A stretch of 47,331 nt of DNA from Planctomycetota bacterium (GCA_016794035.1 JAEUHS010000027.1:1-47331), one strand, 5' to 3'. Numbered from the stretch's first letter, positions 8,072-16,877 are shown. The notes: a model not told the origin generated them from the sequence alone. A program made the numbers and translations.

Positions 8072-9457
8072 ATGATGCACCTACGCCTGCTGTTGCCTTC
8101 CTTCGTCGCCGTCGCCTGCTGCCTCGGAGCCGTTCGCTCCCAGGAGGAACGCACGCTGCAGAACTCGGTGCTGCGGGTCGAGCAGCGCCTCGCGCGCCTC
8201 GACGAGTACCTGAAGTCGGTGCAGGAGGGCCAGGTCAAGCAGCAGAAGGAGAAGACCGAGGCGCTGCAGGAGGCCAAGCAGGAACTGACCCGCATGCGCG
8301 ACCTCGTCAAGTCGCAGGAAGCGGCGTTCCAGCAGGCGGAGGCCGAACGCAAGGCGATCGCCGCGCAGAAGCAGGCCCTCGAGCAGGGCCTGCAGGCCGC
8401 GAACGCCAGGGTGAAGGAGCTGAGCGACCAGGTCGAGGCCGGCCGCAAGGTGCTCGCGCAGCGCGACGGGGAACGCCAGCAGGCCGATGCGGACCGCACC
8501 GCGCTCGAACGCAGCGTGCAGGCAGCGAAGGCGCAACACCGTGAGCTGGCGCAGCAGCTCGAGGCGAGCAAGAAGCTGCTGGCGCAGAAGGAGGCCGAGC
8601 AGAAGAAGCTCGCGGACGCCCGGCGGCAGGCGGAGGACAAGCTCGCCGGCGCCCAGAAGGCCACCAAGGAGCTGCGCGACCAGCTCGATCGCGAGCAGAA
8701 GGAGCGCCGCAGCGTCGAGGCGGCGCAGCAGAAGCTCACCGCGCAGGCCAAGGCGCAGGAAGCGGACCTGCAGAGCCGCGCCGCCACGGCGCAGGCCAAG
8801 ACCGATGCGGCGCGCGCCGAGCTCGAGCAGCTGCGCGCCGAACTGGAGGCGATGCGCGGCCAGGTGGCGGCGCAGCAGGACGACCGCAGGCGGGTCGTCG
8901 CCCAGCTGGCCGACGAACGCCGGCAGATCGAACAGCTGCGCCAGGAGGTGGCGGCCGAACTGGCGCAGGCGCGGCAGGCGGCGGCGCGCGACCAGGAGCG
9001 GGCGGCGGCAGGTCAGATCCAGCGCGACGACGGGCTGCGGCGGCGGCTCGCCGAACTGCAGCGGGAGAACGAGGAACTGCACGCGGCGATGCAGCAGCGC
9101 GAGCGCGCCGTCGCGGTCGCGCCGGCCCCCGCCATGGCCGCGCCGATGCCGCCGATGGCACCGATGCCGCCGGGGGCGCCGATGGGCGGCAACATCGTCG
9201 TCAACAACGCCAAGGGCGAGGTGCACTTCCACTTCCACGGACCGGCCCCGGCGATCGCGCCGCCGCCCCCGCACGGGCACGAGGCCGACGAGCACGAAGA
9301 CGAGGACGGCGACGACGACGACGAGCGCCACGCAGAGCGCAAGGTCGAGGTCAAGGTCGAGGCCGCACCCAGGGCGGCGCCGAAGGCCCGCAAGGCGAAG
9401 CAGGCCGCCGCACCCGCGGCGCCGCGCGCCGAGGACGGCGCCAAGAAGATCAACTGA
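8072..9457 (+). CDS. Secreted long coiled-coil protein with His- and Asp/Glu-rich tail
   Basis: I do not recognise a named family. The 461 residues start with a signal peptide (MMHLRLLLPSFVAVACCLGAVRS, probable cleavage before QEE). About 320 residues of nearly uninterrupted heptad-type Ala/Gln/Glu/Lys/Arg sequence follow, consistent with a long periplasmic coiled coil. A Met/Pro/Ala-rich linker then leads to a short beta-like patch GGNIVVNNAKGEVHFHFHG near residue 372. The tail has an HGHEADEHEDEDGDDDDE cluster near 400 and a basic Ala/Lys end. GGAG lies 6 nt before ATG 8072, which decides the start; the frame is open much further upstream. The HFHFHG and HGHE/acidic runs could bind metal, but this is inference from composition. 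It might be an envelope spacer or adaptor. Confidence 0.75.
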   Translation: MMHLRLLLPSFVAVACCLGAVRSQEERTLQNSVLRVEQRLARLDEYLKSVQEGQVKQQKEKTEALQEAKQELTRMRDLVKSQEAAFQQAEAERKAIAAQKQALEQGLQAANARVKELSDQVEAGRKVLAQRDGERQQADADRTALERSVQAAKAQHRELAQQLEASKKLLAQKEAEQKKLADARRQAEDKLAGAQKATKELRDQLDREQKERRSVEAAQQKLTAQAKAQEADLQSRAATAQAKTDAARAELEQLRAELEAMRGQVAAQQDDRRRVVAQLADERRQIEQLRQEVAAELAQARQAAARDQERAAAGQIQRDDGLRRRLAELQRENEELHAAMQQRERAVAVAPAPAMAAPMPPMAPMPPGAPMGGNIVVNNAKGEVHFHFHGPAPAIAPPPPHGHEADEHEDEDGDDDDERHAERKVEVKVEAAPRAAPKARKAKQAAAPAAPRAEDGAKKIN

Positions 9458-9528
9458 CGGTCGCCCGGGCGCTGCCGCGCCTGCCGTCGCCGGCGGCTCA
9501 GTGCGCGAGCGGCAATCGGTTGCGCACC

Positions 9529-9569
9529 CTCGGCGCCGTCGCGGTGGCGGCCGCCGACGGCGAGCCGAG
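9529..9569. terminator. Hairpin between convergent genes
   Basis: CTCGG plus CGCCGTCG pairs with CGACGGCG plus CCGAG (13 bp with a 2-nt bulge) around a 13-nt loop. It lies between the stop codons of the coiled-coil gene and the convergent sigma-factor gene. There is no T-tract, so a bidirectional terminator or 3'-end stabiliser is inferred from position and stem strength. Confidence 0.5.
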
Positions 9570-9598
9570 CGCCCGGGTCGGGATCCTCGCTCGGCCTG

Positions 9599-10240
9599 TC
9601 AGTCGACGAACCGGGCCATCAGCTCCTGCAGCCGCTGCAGCGCGCGCATGTGCAGCGAACGCACCGTGACTTCCTTGGTGTAGCCGAGCAACGGCATGAT
9701 CTCGGCGAAGCTCTTGCCCTGGAACAGGCGCAGCTCGATCACGCGTTTGTGCTTGTCGCTGAGTTCGCCGAGCGCACGCTGCAGGGACTCCTGCAGTTCC
9801 TGGTAGCGCACCAGCATGCTCTGCCGCGGCACCTTGTCGTCGGCGAAGCGCTCGCGGCCGCCGGTCTCGTCGAAGTCGCCGAGGTGTTTCAGCTTGCCGC
9901 CGCCGCGCTTCTTGGCACGCGCGCGCCGCCAGTAGTCGTTGAGCTTGCGGCCGGCGACCATGCGCACCCAGCCCGAGAACGACGCGCCGGGCTCGACCTT
10001 GAACTCGCCGATGTCGCGGAACACCTGCAACAGCACTTCCTGCGTCAGGTCGTCGAGGCTCTTGTCGGTCGGCAGGTTCTGGCCGTGCGTCGCCTCGGCG
10101 ACCCAGCGCACCATCTTGTCGTGCAGGTTGCTCCACGACACGTCGGCGTCGTGTTCCTCCTGCACGGCCTTGACGTGGCGCAGCGTGCTCGACAGGGGCA
10201 CCGGCGGCGACTTCGGGTCGGGATCGTTCGACGCGGTCAT
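9599..10240 (-). CDS. ECF-type RNA polymerase sigma factor
   Basis: A 213-residue sigma-70 family factor. Region 2 is visible around residues 60-110 (LDDLTQEVLLQVFRDIGEF, then GWVRMVAGRKLNDYWRRARAKK, the core-binding and -10 recognition part). Region 4 is at about 160-210 (LSDKHKRVIELRLFQGKSFAEIMPLLGYTKEVTVRSLHMRALQRL, a helix-turn-helix for the -35). The N-terminus has an extra segment of about 40 residues, which resembles the planctomycetal ECF/SigZ-like group more than short ECFs. ATG 10240 is chosen because a TAGGCT hexamer lies 7 nt upstream and the upstream extension is Arg-rich. No anti-sigma factor is adjacent. It is divergent from the Ppx/GppA gene. Confidence 0.88.
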   Translation of the reverse strand: MTASNDPDPKSPPVPLSSTLRHVKAVQEEHDADVSWSNLHDKMVRWVAEATHGQNLPTDKSLDDLTQEVLLQVFRDIGEFKVEPGASFSGWVRMVAGRKLNDYWRRARAKKRGGGKLKHLGDFDETGGRERFADDKVPRQSMLVRYQELQESLQRALGELSDKHKRVIELRLFQGKSFAEIMPLLGYTKEVTVRSLHMRALQRLQELMARFVD

Positions 10241-10247
10241 GGCGCGT

Positions 10248-10253
10248 AGCCTA
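10248..10253 (-). promoter_or_regulatory. -10-like TAGGCT before the sigma-factor gene
   Basis: TAGGCT on the minus strand ends 7 nt before the ATG. A transcript starting at the usual distance would begin at or beside the start codon. I see no convincing -35. Confidence 0.5.
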
Positions 10254-10313
10254 CCGGAAGTCGGCGCCGGCCGACTGCGACGAAGAGCCGCTTCCCGCAG
10301 CCGGTGCAACGGC

Positions 10314-10319
10314 TACCCT
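10314..10319 (+). promoter_or_regulatory. -10-like TACCCT before ppx
   Basis: TACCCT ends 8 nt before ATG 10328 and there is no Shine-Dalgarno sequence. Together with the element at 10248-10253 it forms a compact divergent promoter pair. Confidence 0.5.
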
Positions 10320-10327
10320 GCCTGCAC

Positions 10328-11872
10328 ATGGGCCACCCCGCGCGCGTCGGCATCGTCGACATGGGATCGAACGCGATCCGCTTCCTGGTCGCCGAAGCCG
10401 CCGGCAACACCGTCGGCATCCTGGAGAACCACCGGCTGCCCGCACGCCTGGGCCGGGAGGTGTTCCACACCGGCCAGATCCCCGACGCGACCCTGGCCGA
10501 CACCGTCGACGCGTTCCGCCGCTTCCGCGCCACCTGCGACCGACTCGCGGTGCAGCACATCCGCGCGATCGCGACCTCGGCGATGCGCGACGCGCGCAAC
10601 CGCGACCTGCTGATCGATCGGGTGCGCGACGCCTGCGGCATCGAGATCGAGGTCATCTCCGGCACCCAGGAGGCCTACCTGCTCAAGCTCGGCATCGAGG
10701 CGAAGGTGGACCTGCGGCAGGGCCGTTCGCTGCTGGTCGACGTCGGCGGCGGCTCGGTCGAGATCGTGCTGGTCGAGGACGGTCAGGTGACGAACGCCGA
10801 CTCGTACCGGCTCGGCGCCCTGCGCATGCTGGAGGCGCTGCGCGACAGCGAGACGTCGAGCGAGTCGTTCGTCGACCTGCTGCACAAGCACATGCGCAGC
10901 CTCGAACGCCGCATCCTCGATCGCTTCGAGGCCCGCGACTTCGATCGCTACGTCGCCGTCGGCGGCAACATCGACAGCCTGACCGACCTGATCCACGGAC
11001 GTCTCGGCGCGAAGCAGCACAACGGCGTCGACTGCTGCAGCATCCAGGACCTGGACAAGGAGGTCCGCGACCTCGCGACGATGACGGTCGAGCAGCGCAT
11101 GGAGCGCCGCGGCCTCAAGCCCGACCGCGCCGACACGATCCTGCCCGCGGGCATCGTCTACGTGCGCCTGGGTCAGCTGGCCGGCGTCGACCGGGTGCTG
11201 GCGCCGCGCGTCGGCATCAAGGAAGGTCTGCTGCAGGAGGTCTTCCGCGGTCACTTCGAGTCGTTCGCGGCCGAGGACCACGTCGACGTCGTGCTGTCGT
11301 CGTGCCGGGCGATGGGTCGCCGCTTCCACTTCGAGGCCGATCACGCCGAGGCGGTGCTGGTGCTGGCGCGGCAGCTGTTCGACCAGACCAAGGACCTGCA
11401 CGGTCTCGGCGACCGCGCGCGCGTGCTGCTCGAGGCCGGCGCGCTGCTGCACGACGTCGGCGTCGGCATCAACAACGACGGCCACCACAAGCACTCGCAG
11501 TACCTGATCGCGTCGAGCGAACTGGTCGGGCTCTCCGACGAGGAGCGCCAGCTGGTCGCGCTGCTCGCGCGCTACCACAGGAAGGCGCCGCCCGGGCGCG
11601 ACCACGAGGAGTTCATGGCGCTGCGCCGCCGCGACCGCAGCCTGCTCGAGCGGCTCGCGGCGATCCTGCGCCTCGCCGATGCGCTCGACCGACAGCACGC
11701 GGGCGTGGTCAAGGGTGTCGCCGTCGAAATGCGCACCGACCGCATCGACCTGCGGCCGACGGTCAGCGGCGACGCCCAGTCGCGGCTGACCCTCGAGGCG
11801 AAGGCCGTCGACGAGAAGGGCGCCCTGTTCGCGCAGCTGTTCGGCCGCGCGCCTAAGCTGGTGGTGGGCTGA
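10328..11872 (+). CDS. Ppx/GppA phosphatase with C-terminal HD domain
   Basis: Predicted exopolyphosphatase or pppGpp 5'-phosphatase of 514 residues, the usual length for the two-part enzymes. The N-terminal actin-like fold shows the phosphate-1 loop VDMGSNAIRFLV (10-21) and phosphate-2 loop VDVGGGSVEIVLVED near 137. The C-terminal HD-type half has LLHDVGVGINNDGHHKHSQYLI near 374 and ARYHRKAPP. ATG 10328 opens MGHPARVGIVDMGSN at the expected distance from the first motif. It lies 26 bp upstream of a CYTH-CHAD gene, a partner strongly tied to polyphosphate, which favours exopolyphosphatase activity. GppA activity cannot be excluded from sequence. Confidence 0.9.
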   Translation: MGHPARVGIVDMGSNAIRFLVAEAAGNTVGILENHRLPARLGREVFHTGQIPDATLADTVDAFRRFRATCDRLAVQHIRAIATSAMRDARNRDLLIDRVRDACGIEIEVISGTQEAYLLKLGIEAKVDLRQGRSLLVDVGGGSVEIVLVEDGQVTNADSYRLGALRMLEALRDSETSSESFVDLLHKHMRSLERRILDRFEARDFDRYVAVGGNIDSLTDLIHGRLGAKQHNGVDCCSIQDLDKEVRDLATMTVEQRMERRGLKPDRADTILPAGIVYVRLGQLAGVDRVLAPRVGIKEGLLQEVFRGHFESFAAEDHVDVVLSSCRAMGRRFHFEADHAEAVLVLARQLFDQTKDLHGLGDRARVLLEAGALLHDVGVGINNDGHHKHSQYLIASSELVGLSDEERQLVALLARYHRKAPPGRDHEEFMALRRRDRSLLERLAAILRLADALDRQHAGVVKGVAVEMRTDRIDLRPTVSGDAQSRLTLEAKAVDEKGALFAQLFGRAPKLVVG

Positions 11873-11898
11873 CGGCCACGGGACCGCTGCACCCCGCC

Positions 11899-13467
11899 AT
11901 GCATCGCGACGTCGAAGCCGAGTTCAAGCTGCGCGCGACGCGCGACCTCGAGGTCGCGGTGGTCGACGCTGCCGTGCGTGAGGCCGGCTTCCGGGTGCAC
12001 GATCCGAAGGCGACGCGACACGTCGACGTCTACCTCGACTCGGCCGAGGGTTCGCTGCGCCGGGCCGGCATCGGCCTGCGACTGCGCAACACCGACGGTG
12101 CACTGCGCATGACCTGCAAGACGCGCGGCCAGCGCAACGGCAGCCTGTTCGTGCGCCACGAGTGGGAGTCGACGTGGCCGCAGGCCGAGCCGCCGCGCCG
12201 CGCCGCCGACCTGCCGGCGCCGCTGCGCGATGCCGTCGAGCCGTTCGTGCTCGATCACCCGCTGCAAGCAGTCCTGCAGCTGGCGACCCGGCGGGATCAC
12301 CGCGCGCTGCAGTGCGATCGGCGCGACCTGTGCGAGCTGGCGATCGACCGCGTCGAGGCGACCGCGGCCGGCCGCTCGGCGGCGTTCTGTGAAGTGGAGA
12401 TCGAGGTCCTCGACGACCTGCCGACCTGCGAACGGCTGGCCGATCGCCTGCTGCAGGGACTGCCGCTGCAGGCCGCCGACGACGACAAGCCCGGCCACGC
12501 GAGCGCCCTGCTCGGCCTGCAGCAGGCGCCGCCGCGGGCGACGCCGGTGACCGCTGCGACCGACATCGGCGTCGCCGTCGCAACCATCGCGGCGCCGCAC
12601 CTGGTCACCATGCAGCAGGCCGAGGTCTCGGTGCGCCGCGACGATGGCCCCGACCACCTGCACGCGATGCGGGTCGCGGTGCGTCGCCTGCGCGAGATCG
12701 TGCGCGGCTTCGGCAGCCTGTGGGACAAGGCCGAACGCACCTGGCTTGTCGCCCACCTCGCCGAGACCGGGCGCCGACTCGGCGCGCTGCGCGACCTCGA
12801 CGTCGTGCTCGCCGATCTGCCGCCCGCGATCGAACACCTGCCCGCCGCGCTGCGGCGCGCGAGCCCCGCGGTGCTCGACTGGGTCGGCCAGCGGCGCCGC
12901 CACACCTGCGAGCAGCTGCTCGCCTGGCTGCGCAGCGACGCGCGCCTCGCCGACCAGCGCCGGCTGTTCGAAGCGTTCGCGAGCCACGAGGCGAGGCCGG
13001 CAGCGGCGACGGTGGCCGAGGTGCTGCCGCGGCGGTTGGCGAAGGCGGTGCGCAAGGTGCGCAAGCTGGCGGCCGCGCTGCCGGCCGAACTGCCGCTCGA
13101 ACCGCTGCATCGCCTGCGCATCGCCTGCAAGCGCCTGCGCTACCTGGCCGAGGAGTTCGCGGCGCTGCCCGGCCTCGACTACGAGAAGTCCCTCGCCGAA
13201 GTGGTCCGGCTGCAGCAGGCGCTCGGCGCGGTGTGCGACCACGAGGTGGCGACGCGGCGACTGCTCGAGTGGATCCACCCGGCCGCGGCCGCGATCGGCG
13301 ACAACCTGAACGTCGCGGCGCTGCTCGGCGGCCTCGCGTCGCGCGCGGCGCTGGCCGCGGACGCGGCCCGCATGCGGGCAGCGCGACGCCTCGCCCGCAC
13401 CCACCGCAAGAAGGTCTACCGCCGCTTTCGGTCCTCCCTGGACACGGATGTCACTTTGGCATCATAG
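11899..13467 (+). CDS. CYTH-CHAD domain protein (polyphosphate-associated triphosphatase family)
   Basis: A two-domain protein of 522 residues. The N-terminal CYTH triphosphate-tunnel domain (about 1-205) carries the signature ExExK as EAEFK (6-10), then HVDVYLDS, GIGLRLRN and MTCKTRG basic and acidic strands. The C-terminal CHAD domain (about 225-515) has the paired conserved-histidine helices HAMRVAVRRLREIVR and HRLRIACKRLRYLAEEF. CHAD domains bind polyphosphate, and CYTH enzymes cleave inorganic triphosphate or related substrates. The neighbour upstream is Ppx/GppA, so the two probably form one polyphosphate operon. ATG 11899 places EAEFK right at the N-terminus as in relatives. The stop codon lies inside a short inverted repeat. 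Confidence 0.92.
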   Translation: MHRDVEAEFKLRATRDLEVAVVDAAVREAGFRVHDPKATRHVDVYLDSAEGSLRRAGIGLRLRNTDGALRMTCKTRGQRNGSLFVRHEWESTWPQAEPPRRAADLPAPLRDAVEPFVLDHPLQAVLQLATRRDHRALQCDRRDLCELAIDRVEATAAGRSAAFCEVEIEVLDDLPTCERLADRLLQGLPLQAADDDKPGHASALLGLQQAPPRATPVTAATDIGVAVATIAAPHLVTMQQAEVSVRRDDGPDHLHAMRVAVRRLREIVRGFGSLWDKAERTWLVAHLAETGRRLGALRDLDVVLADLPPAIEHLPAALRRASPAVLDWVGQRRRHTCEQLLAWLRSDARLADQRRLFEAFASHEARPAAATVAEVLPRRLAKAVRKVRKLAAALPAELPLEPLHRLRIACKRLRYLAEEFAALPGLDYEKSLAEVVRLQQALGAVCDHEVATRRLLEWIHPAAAAIGDNLNVAALLGGLASRAALAADAARMRAARRLARTHRKKVYRRFRSSLDTDVTLAS

Positions 13468-13474
13468 CGCCAAA
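13455..13474. repeat. Inverted repeat TTTGGC-N8-GCCAAA over a stop codon
   Basis: A perfect 6-bp inverted repeat flanks the TAG stop of the CYTH-CHAD gene. It could be a weak 3' hairpin or an operator for the downstream heat-shock gene. There is no T-tract. Confidence 0.35.
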
Positions 13475-13569
13475 ATGGCGTTCCAGCGCCGACTCGGCTG
13501 TCGAGCGAGACACACGTAACATAAGTCTGGAGCGATGCTTCTGGTTCTGGCGCCACATTGGCACCAATC

Positions 13570-13583
13570 GGCACACCGCTTGC
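13570..13583 (+). promoter_or_regulatory. Candidate sigma-54 (-24/-12) promoter of hsp20
   Basis: GGCAC-ACCGC-TTGC matches the RpoN consensus TGGCAC-N5-TTGCW with the invariant GG and GC at the correct spacing. Its -12 element lies 32 nt before the hsp20 ATG, so the leader would be about 20 nt and would contain the AGGAG site. Just upstream is a perfect ATTGG-CA-CCAAT palindrome at 13557-13568. A TAACAT hexamer at 13517-13522 is an alternative sigma-70-like -10. No CIRCE element is present. Confidence 0.45.
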
Positions 13584-13615
13584 CTCGTGGCGACTCCCCA
13601 ACCAGGAGATCCCAC

Positions 13616-14065
13616 ATGCAAAAGACCCAGTCGAATGTCCCGTCGCGCTCGCCGTCGCTGCGCGACCCGTTGCAGAGCCTGTTCGGCCGCCTGTTCGGCG
13701 ACACGCTGCAGGAGTTCTACGGCACCCCGGAGGCCAACGCGGCGCCGCGCACCAACATCGCCGAGAACGACCGCGCCTACGAGCTGTCGTTCGAGTTGCC
13801 CGGCCTCGACGAGAAGGACATCCAGGTGCACGTGCAGGACCACGTGCTGACCGTGGCCGGCGAGCGCAAGGACGACCGCGAGACCCAGGGCAAGCGCTGG
13901 CACCGCGTCGAACACCGCTACGGCCAGTTCTCGCGCATGATCTCGTTGCCGCAGGACGCGTCGACCGAGGGGGTCGAAGCCGTCTACAAGAGCGGCGTGC
14001 TCACGGTCACCGTGCCGAAGCAGCCCGAGTCGCGGCCGACCAAGGTGCAGATCAAGACGAACTGA
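13616..14065 (+). CDS. Small heat shock protein, Hsp20/alpha-crystallin family
   Basis: A 149-residue ATP-independent holdase chaperone. The N-terminal arm (RDPLQSLFGRLFGDTL) is followed by the alpha-crystallin domain from about residue 42: NIAENDRAYELSFELPG, then VQDHVLTVAGERKDD, then FSRMISLPQDASTEGVEA, and the hallmark GVLTVTVPK. The C-terminal VQI is a short version of the IxI/V oligomerisation motif. AGGAG at 13604-13608, 7 nt before ATG 13616, decides the start among several upstream in-frame options. The sigma-54-like site upstream suggests regulation separate from the polyphosphate genes before it. Confidence 0.95.
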   Translation: MQKTQSNVPSRSPSLRDPLQSLFGRLFGDTLQEFYGTPEANAAPRTNIAENDRAYELSFELPGLDEKDIQVHVQDHVLTVAGERKDDRETQGKRWHRVEHRYGQFSRMISLPQDASTEGVEAVYKSGVLTVTVPKQPESRPTKVQIKTN

Positions 14066-14093
14066 GTCCGTGCCGCCGCCCACCCGGCTCGCG

Positions 14094-14099
14094 TAGGCT
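14094..14099 (+). promoter_or_regulatory. -10-like TAGGCT before dtd
   Basis: TAGGCT ends 6 nt before the GTG start of dtd and no Shine-Dalgarno sequence is present. It is consistent with a leaderless transcript. Confidence 0.5.
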
Positions 14100-14105
14100 G
14101 CCACC

Positions 14106-14588
14106 GTGATCACGGTCGTGCAGCGAGTCGGTTGGGCGCGCGTCTCGGTCGACGGCGATTGCATCGGTGCGATCGAACGCGGCCTGCTGCTGTTCGTCGG
14201 CGTCGAGCACGGTGACACGGACGCCTCGGCCGACGCCACCGCGAAGAAGGTCGCCGCGCTGCGCGTGTTTCCCGACCGCACGCCGATGGACCTGTCGGTG
14301 GCGCAGATCGGCGGCGGCTGCCTGGTCGTCAGCCAGTTCACGCTGGCCGCCGAGCTGCGGCACGGCAACCGCCCCGACTTCGGTGCCGCGGCAGCCCCCA
14401 CGATCGCCGAGCCGCTCTACCTGCGCGTCGCCGAGCAGCTGAGCACCGCCGGCCTGCGCGTCGCCACCGGGCGGTTCGGCGCCTCGATGCAGGTCGAGTC
14501 CTGCAACGACGGGCCGGTGACGGTCGTACTGACCGTGCGCGACGGCCGGGTCGTCGGGCGGCCGGCCCCGGCCAGGCCTACGAACTAA
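14106..14588 (+). CDS. dtd: D-aminoacyl-tRNA deacylase
   Basis: It hydrolyses D-amino acids (and glycine) mischarged on tRNA, acting as a cytoplasmic proofreader. The 160 residues show the start MITVVQRVGWARVSVDG, the catalytic-side motif SQFTLAAELRHGNRPDF, and a C-terminal GASMQVESCNDGPVTVVL. This corresponds to the family's GxxM...NxGPVT cross-subunit Gly-cisPro element; here it reads NDGPVT. The GTG start is supported by homologous N-termini and the TAGGCT hexamer. Length is slightly above the usual 145-150 because of a short C-terminal extension. The stop lies 47 bp before the next gene on the same strand. Confidence 0.93.
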   Translation: MITVVQRVGWARVSVDGDCIGAIERGLLLFVGVEHGDTDASADATAKKVAALRVFPDRTPMDLSVAQIGGGCLVVSQFTLAAELRHGNRPDFGAAAAPTIAEPLYLRVAEQLSTAGLRVATGRFGASMQVESCNDGPVTVVLTVRDGRVVGRPAPARPTN

Positions 14589-14635
14589 GCCCACCGGGCC
14601 CGACACACCTCGGACTTGGTGACAGCCTCGCTTGC

Positions 14636-15871
14636 GTGCATGATCGACGCGCCGTGCACGTGCTCTTCCTGGCCCCGGACACTCATGTCTACAACCACGG
14701 CTTCGTCGGGGCCCTGAAGGACCTCGGCGCGAAGGTCTCGGCGATCGGGATGACGGGTCGCGGCCAGCTGAGCGCGACTGCGGCGCGACTGCTCGACGGC
14801 TACCGCCACTGCGACCGCATGATGGAACCGGACGCGGTGCTGCGCGCGGCGCGTGAGCTCGCCGCGCCGGCCTTCGATCGCATCGAGACCATCGACGAAC
14901 CGTTGGTCGACGTCGCCGCGACGCTGCGCGGCACGCTCGGTGTGCCAGGGCCCTCGCTCGAGACCGCGCGGCTGTGCCGCGACAAGGTCGCGATGAAGGA
15001 GTTCCTGCGCCGGCACGAGATCCCGTGCGCGCAGTCCGGCGCCGTCGCCGCGGCCGCCGACGCGCATGCGTTCGCCGAGCGCTGGGGTTACCCGGTGATC
15101 CTGAAGCCGCTGGCCGGTTTCGGCTCGTTGCGCACGTTCCGCTGCGGCACGGCCGGCGAACTGGACGATGCGCTGCGACAGCTGAAGCCGTCGGCAGGCA
15201 AGCCGGTCGCGATCGAGGAGTTCATCGAGGGCCACGAAGGCTTCTTCGATTCGATGTGCGACAGCGACGGCGTGCGTCACGAGTTCGCCGCGCACTACTA
15301 CCCCGGCTGCCTCGAGGCGACACAGCAGCGCTGGATCTCGCCGCAGATCGCGGTCACCAATCGCATCGGCGAGCGCGGCTACGACGAGCTGCGCGCGATG
15401 AACGCGCGCGTGATCGCCGCGCTCGGGATCCGGAACGCGGCCACGCACATGGAGTGGTTCTTCGGGCCGAAGGGGCTGAAGTTCAGCGAGATCGGCGCCC
15501 GGCCGGCCGGCGAGAAGATCTGGGACATGTACCGCGTCGCCAACGAGTTCGACGTCTACCGCGAGTGGGCGCTGGCGATCCTCGGTCGGCCCGGCGAACA
15601 GCAGCCCAGTCGGCGCTACGCCGCCGGCTCGATCCAGATCCGGCCCGATCGCGACGGCAGGATCGTCGGCCACCGCGGTCTCGAAGCGGCGCTGCAGCGC
15701 TGCGGCGAGTTCATCTACGAGCAGTCGGTGCCGGCGCCCGGCACGCCGACCAAGGCACTCGACAAGGGCTGGCTGGTCAACACCTGGTTCCGGCTGCGCC
15801 ACCCCGACTACGACACGCTGCGCGAGCTGATGACGTTCCTCGGCGAGACCGTCAAGGTCGAAGCGCGCTGA
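14636..15871 (+). CDS. ATP-grasp domain enzyme (substrate unknown)
   Basis: A 411-residue ATP-grasp protein of the carboxylate-amine/thiol ligase superfamily. The N-terminal pre-ATP fold HVLFLAPDTHVYNHGFVGALKDLG is followed by PSLETARLCRDKVAMKEFLRRHEIPCA. The phosphate-binding loop is PVILKPLAGFGSLRTFRC, the adenine-contact strand is VAIEEFIEGHEGFFDS, and the metal-binding stretch is HMEWFFGPKGLKFSEIGARPAG (E and N/R of the EINxR class, here EIGAR). This order is the same as in carbamoyl-phosphate-synthase-like and BacD/RizA-like peptide ligases. The start is GTG 14636; GTG 14654 is an alternative. No non-ribosomal peptide or amino-acid cluster is nearby, so the acceptor is unknown. Confidence 0.8.
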   Translation: MHDRRAVHVLFLAPDTHVYNHGFVGALKDLGAKVSAIGMTGRGQLSATAARLLDGYRHCDRMMEPDAVLRAARELAAPAFDRIETIDEPLVDVAATLRGTLGVPGPSLETARLCRDKVAMKEFLRRHEIPCAQSGAVAAAADAHAFAERWGYPVILKPLAGFGSLRTFRCGTAGELDDALRQLKPSAGKPVAIEEFIEGHEGFFDSMCDSDGVRHEFAAHYYPGCLEATQQRWISPQIAVTNRIGERGYDELRAMNARVIAALGIRNAATHMEWFFGPKGLKFSEIGARPAGEKIWDMYRVANEFDVYREWALAILGRPGEQQPSRRYAAGSIQIRPDRDGRIVGHRGLEAALQRCGEFIYEQSVPAPGTPTKALDKGWLVNTWFRLRHPDYDTLRELMTFLGETVKVEAR

Positions 15872-15895
15872 CGCTGCTGGCCGCGTCGACCTCGC

Positions 15896-16753
<858 letters not shown>

Positions 16754-16760
16754 GCCGGCG

Positions 16761-16766
16761 AGACTA
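16761..16766 (-). promoter_or_regulatory. -10-like TAGTCT before the TPR-zincin gene
   Basis: TAGTCT on the minus strand ends 7 nt before the ATG. A TAGGC-N6-GCCTA inverted repeat at 16781-16796 lies just upstream in the space shared with the divergent usp gene and may be an operator. Confidence 0.45.
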
Positions 16767-16877
16767 GCTGCTCGCGGCGGTAGGCCGAAGAGCCTACTTG
16801 CGGAGCCAGCCACGAACGGATCCGCTACCGATCGTCGGGAGGCACACCGCACCCCATCGCCCGCGCGTCGAGAAGCC

